This document shows, in pieces, positions 51,451 through 60,417 of a DNA stretch of 64,000 bases. The DNA is from Filimonas zeae. GTDB lineage: Bacteria > Bacteroidota > Bacteroidia > Chitinophagales > Chitinophagaceae. A program made the position numbers and the translations under genes. A model generated the notes under the pieces. That model did not search any database, was not told where the DNA came from, and saw nothing but the letters and a program-made list of their open reading frames with translations. Positions within the stretch are counted from its first letter, which is position 1, and the number at the start of each line of letters is the position of its first letter. The stretch is taken from NCBI RefSeq assembly GCF_014641615.1, contig NZ_BMIB01000006.1, forward strand, positions 1 to 64,000. The letters run 5' to 3'.

Positions 51451-53493
51451 ATGAGAAATAGCTTTCACCTGCAGGGCATGCTGGTGGCCGGTGCTTTATT
51501 ATCGGGCGCGGCTGCTTTTGCCGGACCAGAAAAACCTGGTCAGATTAAATACATAGATAAAGCCAATATGGACCTGTCCGTAAAGCCCGGCGATAATTTT
51601 TACCGCTATGCCAACGGCACCTGGTTAAAAAACAACCCCGTACCCGGCAGCAAAACCCGCTGGGGCAGTTTTGATATGCTGCGCGAAGAGAGCAGCAAAC
51701 GCCTGCAAACACTGCTTACCGCTGCAGCCAAAAACACGGGAAAAGACAGGGCTACGCAAATGATTGGCGACTACTATGCCAGTGGTATGGACAGTGCTGC
51801 CATTGAGGCCAGAGGTTATCAGCCTATTCAGGCCGATCTTACCCGCCTGGCAGCCATTACCAGCGCAGAGCAGGTAATGACAGAAATAGCCACCCTGCGC
51901 ACCAACGGCTACGGCGCACCGCTGTTTGGTATGTTTGTAGGCCCCGACCGTAAAAATGTAAACACGTATATAGTACAGATAAGCCAGGGCGGCACCACCC
52001 TGCCAGACAGAGATTACTACCTCAAAAACGATCCGCGCAGCACCACCATCCGCGAGGCTTACCGCAACCACCTGCAAAAGATGTTTGCACTGGTAGGCGA
52101 TAATGCTATGAACGCAGCCAGCAGTGCCGATGCTATTATCCGCATTGAAACTGCACTGGCCAAAGCACAATTCAGTCGTGTGGAAATGCGCGACCCGTAT
52201 AAACTGTATAACAAATACGCAGTAAAAGACCTGGCTACGCTTACACCGGGCTTTAACTGGCCCACGCTTTTTAGTCAGATGAAAGTGAAGGCAGGTGACA
52301 GCGTACTGGTAAACAACCCACAGTTTTTAAAAACTACCGATGTGTTGTTAAGCGCCGTATCGCTGAACGACTGGAAAAGCTATCTGCGCTGGAACGTACT
52401 GAAAAGTACCGCCCCTTACCTGAGCAATGCTTTTGTACAACAGGCGTTCAGCTTTACACAGGTACTTACCGGCCAGAAAGAACAAACGCCCCGCTGGCAA
52501 CGCATCAGCGCTATGATAGATGGCGACCTGGGCGATCTGCTGGGCCAGGTATATGTGCAACAGTATTTTAAACCGGAAGCCAAACAGCGCATGCTGGACC
52601 TTGTAAACAACCTGCAACAGACTTTTGAAGAGCGTATTAAGCGCCTGGACTGGATGAGTGATGTTACCAAAGAACGCGCACTGGAAAAACTGCACGCTTT
52701 TACCAAAAAGATAGCCTACCCCGATACCTGGAGAACCTACGAGGGTATTGCAATTACCCGTAACGACTTTGCCGCCAACGTACACAGCAGCAATGTATGG
52801 AGCTATAATGATATGGTTACCCGTATGGGCCAGCCGGTAGATAAAACCCGCTGGGGAATGACGCCTCCTACTATTAACGCGTATTACAGCCCCACCAATA
52901 ACGAAATTGCGTTCCCTGCCGGTATTCTGCAGTTTCCGTTCTTTGATTTTGGTGCAGATGATGCTGTTAACTACGGTGGCATTGGTGCGGTAATAGGTCA
53001 TGAAATGACACACGGTTTTGACGATCAGGGCCGCCAGTCCGCTGCGGATGGCAACCTGAAAGATTGGTGGACCAAAGCAGACGCAGACAAATTCACCACC
53101 AAAGCCGATGAGGTAGTAAAACAATACGAAGCCTTTAAGGTGCTGGATACCCTGCACGTAAACGGAAAACTGACGTTGGGTGAAAACCTGGCCGACCTTG
53201 GCGGGCTGAATATTGCCTTTGAAGCCTTTACAAAGACCAAACAATTTAAAGATGGCAAAAAAATTGATGGCTTTACCCCAACACAACGTTTCTTTTTAGG
53301 CTGGGCGCAGGTATGGCGCAGCAACGCATTGCCGCAAACGCAGGCCCAGCTGCTGTTGACAGATCCGCACGCTCCAGGCGAGGCGCGTGCGAATGGCCCT
53401 ATTGTAAATATGAACGCGTGGTATGAGGCATTTAATGTACAACCAGGCGATAAATTATATAAACCGGAAGCAGAGCGTACGCATATCTGGTAA
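51451..53493 (+). CDS. M13 family zinc metallopeptidase (neprilysin/PepO-like)
   Basis: A 680-residue exported endopeptidase. A signal peptide (about 1-24, GALLSGAAAFA) precedes the M13 N-domain (YRYANGTWLKNNPVPGSKTRWGSFDML) and the C-terminal catalytic domain. The zinc motif is HEMTH at about 517-521 in VIGHEMTHGFDDQGRQ; the third ligand is Glu in GENLADLGGLNIA (about 577). NAYYSPTNNEIAFPAGILQ and the closing GDKLYKPEAERTHIW are family hallmarks. It probably degrades short extracytoplasmic peptides. It stands alone, divergent from the PBP4 gene. Confidence 0.95.
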   Translation: MRNSFHLQGMLVAGALLSGAAAFAGPEKPGQIKYIDKANMDLSVKPGDNFYRYANGTWLKNNPVPGSKTRWGSFDMLREESSKRLQTLLTAAAKNTGKDRATQMIGDYYASGMDSAAIEARGYQPIQADLTRLAAITSAEQVMTEIATLRTNGYGAPLFGMFVGPDRKNVNTYIVQISQGGTTLPDRDYYLKNDPRSTTIREAYRNHLQKMFALVGDNAMNAASSADAIIRIETALAKAQFSRVEMRDPYKLYNKYAVKDLATLTPGFNWPTLFSQMKVKAGDSVLVNNPQFLKTTDVLLSAVSLNDWKSYLRWNVLKSTAPYLSNAFVQQAFSFTQVLTGQKEQTPRWQRISAMIDGDLGDLLGQVYVQQYFKPEAKQRMLDLVNNLQQTFEERIKRLDWMSDVTKERALEKLHAFTKKIAYPDTWRTYEGIAITRNDFAANVHSSNVWSYNDMVTRMGQPVDKTRWGMTPPTINAYYSPTNNEIAFPAGILQFPFFDFGADDAVNYGGIGAVIGHEMTHGFDDQGRQSAADGNLKDWWTKADADKFTTKADEVVKQYEAFKVLDTLHVNGKLTLGENLADLGGLNIAFEAFTKTKQFKDGKKIDGFTPTQRFFLGWAQVWRSNALPQTQAQLLLTDPHAPGEARANGPIVNMNAWYEAFNVQPGDKLYKPEAERTHIW

Positions 53494-53523
53494 ACGCTAG
53501 TCCTTTCCCCCTCTGATAACCAG

Positions 53524-53552
53524 AAAAAAGCCGGCCCTCGTGGCCGGCTTTT
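53524..53552. terminator. Bidirectional terminator
   Basis: AAAAAAGCCGGCC pairs with GGCCGGCTTTT around a short CTCGT loop, between the convergent M13 peptidase and arginase-fold genes. Confidence 0.9.
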
Positions 53553-53556
53553 ACTT

Positions 53557-54693
53557 TTAGCTTCTTTCTACTGCCCGCAACCATCTTTCAGGTATGTCGT
53601 TAGAGGCAGCAATAAGGTAGTCCCTATGGCTACAGGCCATATACTTTCCATCGGGTAGCTGCACCCACCACCGTCCGGTACGTTTGCTCTGTAAAAACAC
53701 GGTTTCTATTTCTGCAAAGGCAATACTGAATTCGTTAAACTCATCCGTCATCTCCATTGGTGCTTCCTGCTTGCCTTTGTGTATACCATCCATCAGGTAC
53801 CACAGCATATGGCTTATCTGTTTGGCGGTAAGGTCCTGTACATCTCTTTTAGGTATATAACCATAAATACCAATGGTACTAAGGTTAGGGCTCATACCGG
53901 CATACTGCATCAGGGTGCAGGCTTCCTCGCCGTTAAACCCGTTGGGGGTCATATAGTTAGACGGGGCATGGCTGTGTTGTATAGCTGCAATATCAAAGCT
54001 TAGCATATGGCTGTTGCGTATTACCGGCTCCATTTCATCAATATGCTCTTTAACGCGCCCTACCCGGTAACAATCAAACCGCAGCTTGTCAATGGTTTCC
54101 AGCATGGTAGGGTGTACCAGATAACTCTGAAATCCTATATGGTTATAATGCTTTACAAAGTTGGGTTCGCTGGTCAGCAGGTCCAGCATAAAGTTCTCTA
54201 CCGGCAGTATGCTGTCAATATCCATATCAATACGGGCATCCACACAGGTAAGCTCAATAATATTCTCCGCAGCGGCATACACGTTGTACTGCGCCCGGGT
54301 AATATCGTGCGAGCCGCCCAGAATCACCACCCTTTTGTTACAAGATACCAGTTCAGACACCACCGTACGCAGTGCCCCATAGGTGTCGGCCATGGTAATA
54401 CCGCGTTTTACGTTGCCCATATCTATCACTTTTACAGAGTCGTGCCAGTGGTACAGGCTGTAAAAAGCGCGGCGGATGGCATTGGGGCCATCGGAGTGAC
54501 TAAACCCAGGGCCTTCTCCCCGCATTTCGCCACAACCTAACAGAATAATATCTGCCCCGTCAATATCCGGCAGTTCGTCTTCATAGGCATCAATATGTTT
54601 ACCCAACTGGGTATCGCGGTAGCCTTCATCGTTCGATAACTCAGAAATATTCACGGGGTCCAGAAAGTCAATAATCGATTCTAAAGAAGACAT
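53557..54693 (-). CDS. Arginase/formimidoylglutamase-fold protein with incomplete metal site
   Basis: A 378-residue protein of the ureohydrolase superfamily, often named formimidoylglutamase in Bacteroidota. The fold motifs can be aligned, but metal ligands are missing: GGDH reads GGSHD (His kept), DAHxD reads DARID (His to Arg), and the DxDxxDP motif reads FDIAAIQHS, with the second Asp changed to Ala. Binding of a normal Mn2+ pair seems unlikely, so the activity is doubtful. The C-terminus carries FTVGRWW-like SKRTGRWWVQLPDGKYMACS. The start at 54693 is preferred over a GTG at 54738, because a perfect TATGTTTG box on this strand (54720-54727) would place transcription start between them. 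It is divergent from batD. Confidence 0.85.
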   Translation of the reverse strand: MSSLESIIDFLDPVNISELSNDEGYRDTQLGKHIDAYEDELPDIDGADIILLGCGEMRGEGPGFSHSDGPNAIRRAFYSLYHWHDSVKVIDMGNVKRGITMADTYGALRTVVSELVSCNKRVVILGGSHDITRAQYNVYAAAENIIELTCVDARIDMDIDSILPVENFMLDLLTSEPNFVKHYNHIGFQSYLVHPTMLETIDKLRFDCYRVGRVKEHIDEMEPVIRNSHMLSFDIAAIQHSHAPSNYMTPNGFNGEEACTLMQYAGMSPNLSTIGIYGYIPKRDVQDLTAKQISHMLWYLMDGIHKGKQEAPMEMTDEFNEFSIAFAEIETVFLQSKRTGRWWVQLPDGKYMACSHRDYLIAASNDIPERWLRAVERS

Positions 54694-54719
54694 ATCGCTA
54701 AAATTGTTATTGTGTGGGG

Positions 54720-54727
54720 CAAACATA
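54720..54727 (-). promoter_or_regulatory. Putative -7 box of the arginase-fold gene
   Basis: The minus strand reads TATGTTTG, with TTTA about 19 bp further upstream as a possible -33 element. The start codon at 54693 would follow a leader of about 20 nt. Confidence 0.45.
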
Positions 54728-54817
54728 CTAAGTCCCACCCGATTTATAAAGTGTTAAAACAGCAGATAGCGGCTGTCAATCGCTCATTTCGATATATCTT
54801 AGAAAACGCTATCAGTT

Positions 54818-54825
54818 TATATTTG
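54818..54825 (+). promoter_or_regulatory. Putative -7 box of batD
   Basis: TATATTTG, an exact TAnnTTTG match, ends 6 bp before the ATG at 54832, so the mRNA would be nearly leaderless. Confidence 0.4.
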
Positions 54826-54831
54826 TACAGA

Positions 54832-56610
54832 ATGAAATTGCGCCGGCTACTATATTTCAACTTACTGCTACTGCTTTCCGCTGTCAACACCAGCGGCCAG
54901 GTTAGTTTCAGTATACAAACCTCCTCCCCCGAAATATATAAAAACGATGTGCTACAGGTAGCCTATGTGGTTACCAATGTAGAGGATATCAGCAACTTTG
55001 TACCGCCGGTGTTTAAAAGCTGGAATGTAGCTGCCGGCCCTATGGAATCGCAGGAAACCTCTGTTATAAACGGCAAAAGCACCAGCAAACGCAGCTTTGT
55101 ATATATGCTGGTGCCACAGAAAACAGGCATGGTGGCCCTTCCCGGTGCATCGCTTACGGCCAATAATCACACATTGGTTTGTAAGCCCGTTACCATTAAC
55201 GTACTTAACAAAAACAATCCCGTACCGGGGCAAATGGCCCCGCCACCGCCCTCCACCCTGCAATCTTTATTCGATCCGCAGGAAGGTGGTGGCAGCGATG
55301 AGCATTTTGGCAAAATACCAGAACTGCGTGAGCATGAAGACGCGTCTGAAAAAATAAAAGAACTCAGCTTTATCAAAGTTACCTCCAGCAAAAGCAGTTG
55401 CTATGTAGGCGAGCCCGTACTGTTAACCTACAAACTTTACCGCGCCACCCGCAGCAGGGCCGTAATAGAAAGGCAGCCGGCATTTACCGGGTGTAGTGTA
55501 AAAGAAATTACGTTTGACGAACAAAGCACGGTTGAGCAATACCAGGGGCACCGTTATATTGTAAATATTATACGCAAGGTGCAGCTACAACCACTGCAAT
55601 CCGGCACCCTGAAGCTGAACAGCGCCACGGTACTCAATGAAATTACCTTTCTGCTACCCCATAAAAAATACAACGAAGAGAAGTTTAAGGCGCTGATACA
55701 AAACAAGCCCGGCAGTATAGAAGTTATGCCGCTGCCTAAGCAGCATAAACCGGAAGATTTCAGCGGCGTTACCGGCAGCTTTACCATAAAGGCAAAGGCT
55801 AAAGAAAACAACATTCCCGCACAGGAAAACAACAGCCTGCTGTTAACCATCAGCGGCAAAGGCAACCTTACCGATATTAAACCACCGGCAGTAAAATGGC
55901 CCGACAGTACCGAGCATTTTGAAGCAGTTACGGAAGACAATATCAACCAAACACTGTTTCCTACAGAAGGTACCCGCACTTTTGCTTACCACTTTGTAGC
56001 CAATAAAGAAGGAGAGGTGATTATACCTCCCATACGCTTCTCATACTTTAATGTGGAAAAGGAAAAGTATGAAACGCTTACCACAGAAAGTGTACGTTTT
56101 CAGTTTACCAAACCATCTGGCAAAAAGCATTACGCGGTAAAAGAAGATGGTGGCAGCTTCCGGTACGGATGGGTAGTGTTACTGGCACTGATAGCAGGTG
56201 GCCTGGGCTGGTATTATTATAAACAGCATACAGCAGCCATGGCTGCCGCCAAAGCAAAAACACCTGCCACGCCACCGGCACCTGCAGCACCACAACCCAC
56301 CGTTAATTTTATGATAGCGTTTGAAATGCTTTTGCAAATAGAAGATCACCACCTGTTCTTCAACAAAAGCAAGGAAATACTGGAACAGGCTATAAGCACT
56401 AAAACCAATACCTGGCAGGTACCGTTTGGTGTGCTTTTGCAGGCACTGGTACACCACAGCGAATACGGGCATATGGCAGAAGCCTGTAAGCAACTGCATG
56501 AGGAGTGTGATGTAGCCATGTATTCACCCGGAATGGACAGCAGCGACCGCACACTGGTGCTGGATAAAATGAAACAGTTATTACAGCAGTTTAACCTGCT
56601 GCCTGCCTAA
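54832..56610 (+). CDS. batD: BatD family protein (oxygen tolerance)
   Basis: A 592-residue envelope protein of the BatD family. A signal peptide (about 1-24, LLLLLSAVNTSGQ) precedes beta-rich repeats: QVSFSIQTSSPEIYKNDVLQVAY, then FIKVTSSKSSCYVGEPVLLTYKLYR, and GSFTIKAKAKENN. A membrane helix lies at about 446-466 (YGWVVLLALIAGGLGWYYYK). The cytoplasmic tail is Ala/Pro-rich, then helical. BatD usually sits in a batABCDE operon of aerotolerance genes with vWA proteins; none are present here, so this is an isolated copy. The ATG at 54832 precedes the signal peptide; the upstream open frame has no homology. Its stop overlaps the response regulator stop by 4 bp. Confidence 0.88.
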   Translation: MKLRRLLYFNLLLLLSAVNTSGQVSFSIQTSSPEIYKNDVLQVAYVVTNVEDISNFVPPVFKSWNVAAGPMESQETSVINGKSTSKRSFVYMLVPQKTGMVALPGASLTANNHTLVCKPVTINVLNKNNPVPGQMAPPPPSTLQSLFDPQEGGGSDEHFGKIPELREHEDASEKIKELSFIKVTSSKSSCYVGEPVLLTYKLYRATRSRAVIERQPAFTGCSVKEITFDEQSTVEQYQGHRYIVNIIRKVQLQPLQSGTLKLNSATVLNEITFLLPHKKYNEEKFKALIQNKPGSIEVMPLPKQHKPEDFSGVTGSFTIKAKAKENNIPAQENNSLLLTISGKGNLTDIKPPAVKWPDSTEHFEAVTEDNINQTLFPTEGTRTFAYHFVANKEGEVIIPPIRFSYFNVEKEKYETLTTESVRFQFTKPSGKKHYAVKEDGGSFRYGWVVLLALIAGGLGWYYYKQHTAAMAAAKAKTPATPPAPAAPQPTVNFMIAFEMLLQIEDHHLFFNKSKEILEQAISTKTNTWQVPFGVLLQALVHHSEYGHMAEACKQLHEECDVAMYSPGMDSSDRTLVLDKMKQLLQQFNLLPA

Positions 56611-57317
56611 GCATCATTATACTTATAACCAACGCCCCTTACAGAATGGAAATGACGGGGGTTGCGGGTATCCTGCTCAAAATACTTGCGGAAGTTGAGG
56701 ATGAAGTTATCAATGGTACGCGTAGTAGGGTATACGTTATAGCCCCATACCACCTGTAATATTTTCTCGCGGGTAACTACCTCGTTACGGTTTTCTACCA
56801 GCAGCTTCAGCAGCATAGCTTCCTTTTTACTCAGCTGCACCACCTGTCCGTTCCAGGTAGTAGCTTCCTGTGCACGAAAGTCAATGGTATTGCCACCAAA
56901 GGCATAGTCATCACCAATACTTTCCTTATCCTGCATCTTCTTGTTCTTCTGTATCAGCTTTTCTACGCGCAGCATCAGCTCTTCCAGGTTAAAGGGTTTG
57001 GTAAGGTAATCATCCGCCCCCTTCTTCAGGCCCAGCACGCGGTCGCTGCTGGTATTGCGTGCACTCAGTATTAAAATAGGAACATCTATATGTTGTATGC
57101 GTATGCCTTCTGTAACCCCTATGCCATCCAGCTCGGGCAGCATAATATCCAGCACCACCAGATCAAAGTATTCTGCCTGAACTATCTTCAAAGCCTCTGT
57201 ACCGTTAAAAGCAGATGATACGGAATACCCTTCCATTTCCAGGTTTAGCTTCAGTGCCTCATGCAGGTTCTCCTCATCCTCTACCAGTAATATATTGCCT
57301 TTTGATTCTGTGGCCAT
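56607..57317 (-). CDS. OmpR-family response regulator
   Basis: A 236-residue two-component regulator. The receiver domain has acidic Asp14-type residues (LVEDEEN), phospho-acceptor Asp57 in LVVLDIMLPELDG, and Lys in KKGADDYLTKPF. The winged-helix DNA-binding domain covers about 135-234 (LSKKEAMLLKLLVENRNEVVTREKIL, VRGVGYKY). It begins 1 bp after the stop of the histidine kinase gene, showing translational coupling, and is the last gene of the yicC-gldH-trehalase-kinase-regulator run. Confidence 0.95.
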   Translation of the reverse strand: MATESKGNILLVEDEENLHEALKLNLEMEGYSVSSAFNGTEALKIVQAEYFDLVVLDIMLPELDGIGVTEGIRIQHIDVPILILSARNTSSDRVLGLKKGADDYLTKPFNLEELMLRVEKLIQKNKKMQDKESIGDDYAFGGNTIDFRAQEATTWNGQVVQLSKKEAMLLKLLVENRNEVVTREKILQVVWGYNVYPTTRTIDNFILNFRKYFEQDTRNPRHFHSVRGVGYKYNDA

Positions 57318-57318
57318 A

Positions 57319-58305
57319 TTATGCAGATTGTAATGTTACAGTAAATATACTTCCCTGTGGGGTATTATCCTTTACAGCAATACTGCCTTTATGATCTGTG
57401 GCAATCTTTTTACAAAGGTACAGACCCAGCCCGGTGCCTTTGGTACTGCGGGTACTCTCGCTGCCTATGCGGTAAAATTTGGTAAATATCTTTTTCTTTT
57501 CTGTGTCTGGTATACCCGCCCCTTCATCTGCAACAGTAAGCTTTACCTGCTTTCCTTCTATAGCCAGGCCCAGTAGTACCGGCTTGTCTTTGGCGGAATA
57601 TTTCAGTGCATTCTCCAGCAGGTTACTAACCAGTAATTGTAAAAGCAATTGCTCACCATCCACATATATCTCACTGGGTATAGTTGTAACAATAGTGCGC
57701 TGCGGGTATCGGGTAATACAATCATCTGCAACCGCCTGCGCCAGTGCGCTTATATCCAGCTCCTGCCTTTCAAGCCGGTAGGCGCCTGCTTCCAGCTGGG
57801 CAGATACCAGTATGTTATTACAAAGCTCGTTCAGCCTGTTGGCCTCCTGTAACGTGTTGCGTAACAACTTTTCCCGCTGGGCATCTTCCAGTTTTCGCTT
57901 CAGCATGGTTTCCAGATTCAGACGTGTAACCGCAATAGGTGTTTTCAGTTCATGCGTTACCGCCATCATAAAATTCTGCTGCTGGTGCGATACCATTATC
58001 TGCCGCTTGGTAGCGCGATACACAAACCCCGCACCCACCAGTATCAGCAGCAGAAAAATAGAGCCTTCGCCAATGTATTGTATCGATTTTAAACGGCGGG
58101 CTTTTTCTGCCTCCATTACTTTGTTGTAGTAGGTTGGTTCATCCCGTTTCAGTTCACTTACCCGGTATACATACATCTGCTGGTTTTGTGTTTCCAGCGA
58201 TATAAACCAGAACACCAGCGCGGCTATAATATAGAACAGCAGAAACCACGATACCAGTGTAACAAAACTCAGATGCTTTTTGCGGAAATATTGTACAAGC
58301 CCCAT
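57319..58305 (-). CDS. Sensor histidine kinase
   Basis: A 328-residue inner membrane kinase. Helices lie at about 14-36 and 80-96, enclosing a sensor loop of only about 40 residues (NQQMYVYRVSELKRDEPTYYN), so the input is likely membrane-borne or very small. The H-box is MMAVTHELKTPIAVTRLN with phospho-His118. The N box (LLENALKYS), G1 (VADEGAGIPD), F and G2 (GTGLGLYLCKKI) boxes of the ATPase domain are intact. It starts 4 bp after the trehalase stop and ends 1 bp before the regulator start. The link to trehalase by position may reflect a shared signal; that is inference. Confidence 0.94.
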   Translation of the reverse strand: MGLVQYFRKKHLSFVTLVSWFLLFYIIAALVFWFISLETQNQQMYVYRVSELKRDEPTYYNKVMEAEKARRLKSIQYIGEGSIFLLLILVGAGFVYRATKRQIMVSHQQQNFMMAVTHELKTPIAVTRLNLETMLKRKLEDAQREKLLRNTLQEANRLNELCNNILVSAQLEAGAYRLERQELDISALAQAVADDCITRYPQRTIVTTIPSEIYVDGEQLLLQLLVSNLLENALKYSAKDKPVLLGLAIEGKQVKLTVADEGAGIPDTEKKKIFTKFYRIGSESTRSTKGTGLGLYLCKKIATDHKGSIAVKDNTPQGSIFTVTLQSA

Positions 58306-58308
58306 ACG

Positions 58309-59862
58309 CTATTGCAGATTATACTGCCTGATAAGCGCGAGTAATACACCGTTGGTCCAGCCAAAGCCATCCTGCGCAGGATACTCCCCGCCACCGGCTT
58401 CAGTAGTCATATCAGTAACGTTGTATTTCTCCATCAGCTTACCGGTAGCCTTATATACTTTGTTGTTCAGTTCTACCCAGCGCGTAGCAATGGTTTTGGC
58501 CAGCGCCTGTTGGTTATACTGGTTCAGCCCCTGTACGGCCATCCATTGCAGTGGAGCCCAGCCATTAGGCGAATCCCATTGCTGACCGGTGTTTTTAAGC
58601 GTGGTAACCAGGCCACCCGCTTTCAAAAACTTATTCTTCAGCAGCGTAGCAACCGCATTGGCCTGCGCCTGTGTGGCAATTCCGGTAAACAAAGGGGTTA
58701 TGCCTGCCAGTGTAAGCTCTTTGCTTTTGCTTTTGGTTACCACATTATAATCGGTAAACCAGCTGTAGTTAGCATTCCAGCAGTATTTCAAAATAGCCGC
58801 CTTTCTTTTGCCAGCTATTTTTGTATAGTAGTTGCTACGCAGCAGGTCCCCGGTTTCTTTATACGCTTTACCTAAAGTAAGCTCCAGGTGGTACAACAAA
58901 CAGTTCAGATCAACCGGAACCAGGTTAACGGTTTGTATGGTAGAGAGTGATTTGCTATCGGCCAGCCAGCGGCTGCTGAAATCCCATCCGCTTTCTGCAC
59001 CGGAGCGCAGGTTGCGGTATAACTGCGGCGCTCTTTTACCGGCAGCGGCGCCCAGTGTAGAATCTTCGTAAAACGATTCCTGACGTGGAACAATATCCTG
59101 ATCGTAATACCGGTTTAACACCGTACCATCCGGCATTTTAACCGCATGGCCTTTGCCATCGGCTTTATCCATCCAGTAATCATATTCGCGTTGCAAAGCC
59201 AGCTGGTACTGGGCATATACCCTGCCGCCTTTCTTTTCGGCCAGCAAATCCAGCATCAGCGAGAAAAACGGAGGTTGCGAGCGGCTTAGAAAATACGTAC
59301 GGTTACCATTGGGAATATGGCCATACTGCTGAATCATGAAAGAGAAGTTATTAATCATGTTCTCCATCATATCATACATACCGCTTTCTTTCAGCCCCAG
59401 CATGGTAAAGTAAGAATCCCAGTAATAAATTTCGCGGAAACGGCCACCCGGTACAATGTAGGCATTGGGCAGCGGCAGCAGAGAGCTGCCATTAACAGGT
59501 TTATCAGGCTCGTGGCTCAGCACCTTCCACAATCCGTTAATATGGGTGGTTACCGGTACCGTGGTATCCGATACATAGCCCGTAGCAACTTCTCCCGGAA
59601 CGGTAAAGTTCGATTCTACAAACATCTGTAGCGAGTAACGTACCAGCGGGTTATTCTTCAGCTTACCATAGGCATCCGCTATTTCCTGCGGTGTTTTTTT
59701 AGGAACACAATCCACAAAGGTTTTCCCGTCTTTAAACACACGACTCATCTGCACATCGGCAAACAATACACCATACAGCTTATCAGGCGGGGTATAGCTA
59801 CCATATTGCGCCTGTGCAAACGAAAAAACAAACAGAAAAAGAATCAACAGCAGCCTGGGCAT
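58309..59862 (-). CDS. treA: Trehalase, GH37 (exported)
   Basis: A 517-residue alpha,alpha-trehalase that splits trehalose into two glucose units. A signal peptide (MPRLLLILFLFVFSFAQAQ) directs it to the periplasm. Both family signatures are present: PGGRFREIYYWDSYF (about 138-152) and QWDSPNGWAP (about 424-433). The general acid Asp is likely in ESGWDFSSRW and the base Glu in TTEAGGGEYPAQDGFGWTNGV near the C-terminus. The N-terminal LYGVLFADVQMSRVFKDGKTFVD is also typical. It lies 48 bp after gldH and 3 bp before the kinase gene on the same strand. Confidence 0.95.
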   Translation of the reverse strand: MPRLLLILFLFVFSFAQAQYGSYTPPDKLYGVLFADVQMSRVFKDGKTFVDCVPKKTPQEIADAYGKLKNNPLVRYSLQMFVESNFTVPGEVATGYVSDTTVPVTTHINGLWKVLSHEPDKPVNGSSLLPLPNAYIVPGGRFREIYYWDSYFTMLGLKESGMYDMMENMINNFSFMIQQYGHIPNGNRTYFLSRSQPPFFSLMLDLLAEKKGGRVYAQYQLALQREYDYWMDKADGKGHAVKMPDGTVLNRYYDQDIVPRQESFYEDSTLGAAAGKRAPQLYRNLRSGAESGWDFSSRWLADSKSLSTIQTVNLVPVDLNCLLYHLELTLGKAYKETGDLLRSNYYTKIAGKRKAAILKYCWNANYSWFTDYNVVTKSKSKELTLAGITPLFTGIATQAQANAVATLLKNKFLKAGGLVTTLKNTGQQWDSPNGWAPLQWMAVQGLNQYNQQALAKTIATRWVELNNKVYKATGKLMEKYNVTDMTTEAGGGEYPAQDGFGWTNGVLLALIRQYNLQ

Positions 59863-59910
59863 ACGCGGAATGTTTTAGAGTATAAAACAAAAAGAATGGG
59901 GCATTGTTGC

Positions 59911-60396
59911 CTACTGTTTCTCAATGCGGATACCTGCATTCAGTACATGTTGCAGCGGGTCTTCCCGCATACTCTGCTGTAGCCGGAAGGTATATGTGCC
60001 TTTTTTCAGCAGTCCCGGTGCTTTGGAAAAAGCAATCCGGTGCTCAAACACATCGTCCATACCGGCACCCAGCCACTTTTCTCCGTCAGCCAGCGTAAAC
60101 TGGCGCTTTACGGTATAGGTAGAATCGGGCGATTTCACCTCTATATTCACCCAGATATTTTTATAACGGTACGCATCCGTATGCCTTACCACAAAGAAAA
60201 GCTGATAGGGATGCGTAGTATCGGAAATTTCAAATGTAAAAGAAGGTTTGTTGTCGGCGCTCCATTCATGAGAGGCAAAAGAAGCCGTTTTTTCATACAA
60301 GCCTACAGTACTGGTACAGGATGCCAGTAGAATACTGCCTGCCAACGCCATAATACCCATTACCGGAATTGCCCATTGCTTCTTTATGCTCATCAT
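59911..60396 (-). CDS. gldH: Gliding motility lipoprotein GldH
   Basis: A 161-residue lipoprotein of the GldH family, needed for gliding in Flavobacterium. The signal contains ILLASC with Cys27 as the lipidated residue. The mature part is beta-rich: YEKTASFASHEWSADNKPSFTFEI in part, FFVVRHTDAYRYKNIWVNIEV, FTLADGEKWLGAGMDDVFEHRI, typical family positions. It begins 21 bp after the yicC stop. Together with GldB at 5488 this suggests that the host has at least part of the gliding and type IX secretion machinery. Start at 60396 or 60393 (double Met). Confidence 0.88.
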   Translation of the reverse strand: MMSIKKQWAIPVMGIMALAGSILLASCTSTVGLYEKTASFASHEWSADNKPSFTFEISDTTHPYQLFFVVRHTDAYRYKNIWVNIEVKSPDSTYTVKRQFTLADGEKWLGAGMDDVFEHRIAFSKAPGLLKKGTYTFRLQQSMREDPLQHVLNAGIRIEKQ

Positions 60397-60417
60397 ACAA
60401 CCAATTTAACTTACCTG

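Noticed and set aside
54694..54738. Upstream GTG start for the arginase-fold protein.
   Set aside because: It would lie inside or upstream of the best promoter box at 54720-54727 and adds residues without homology.
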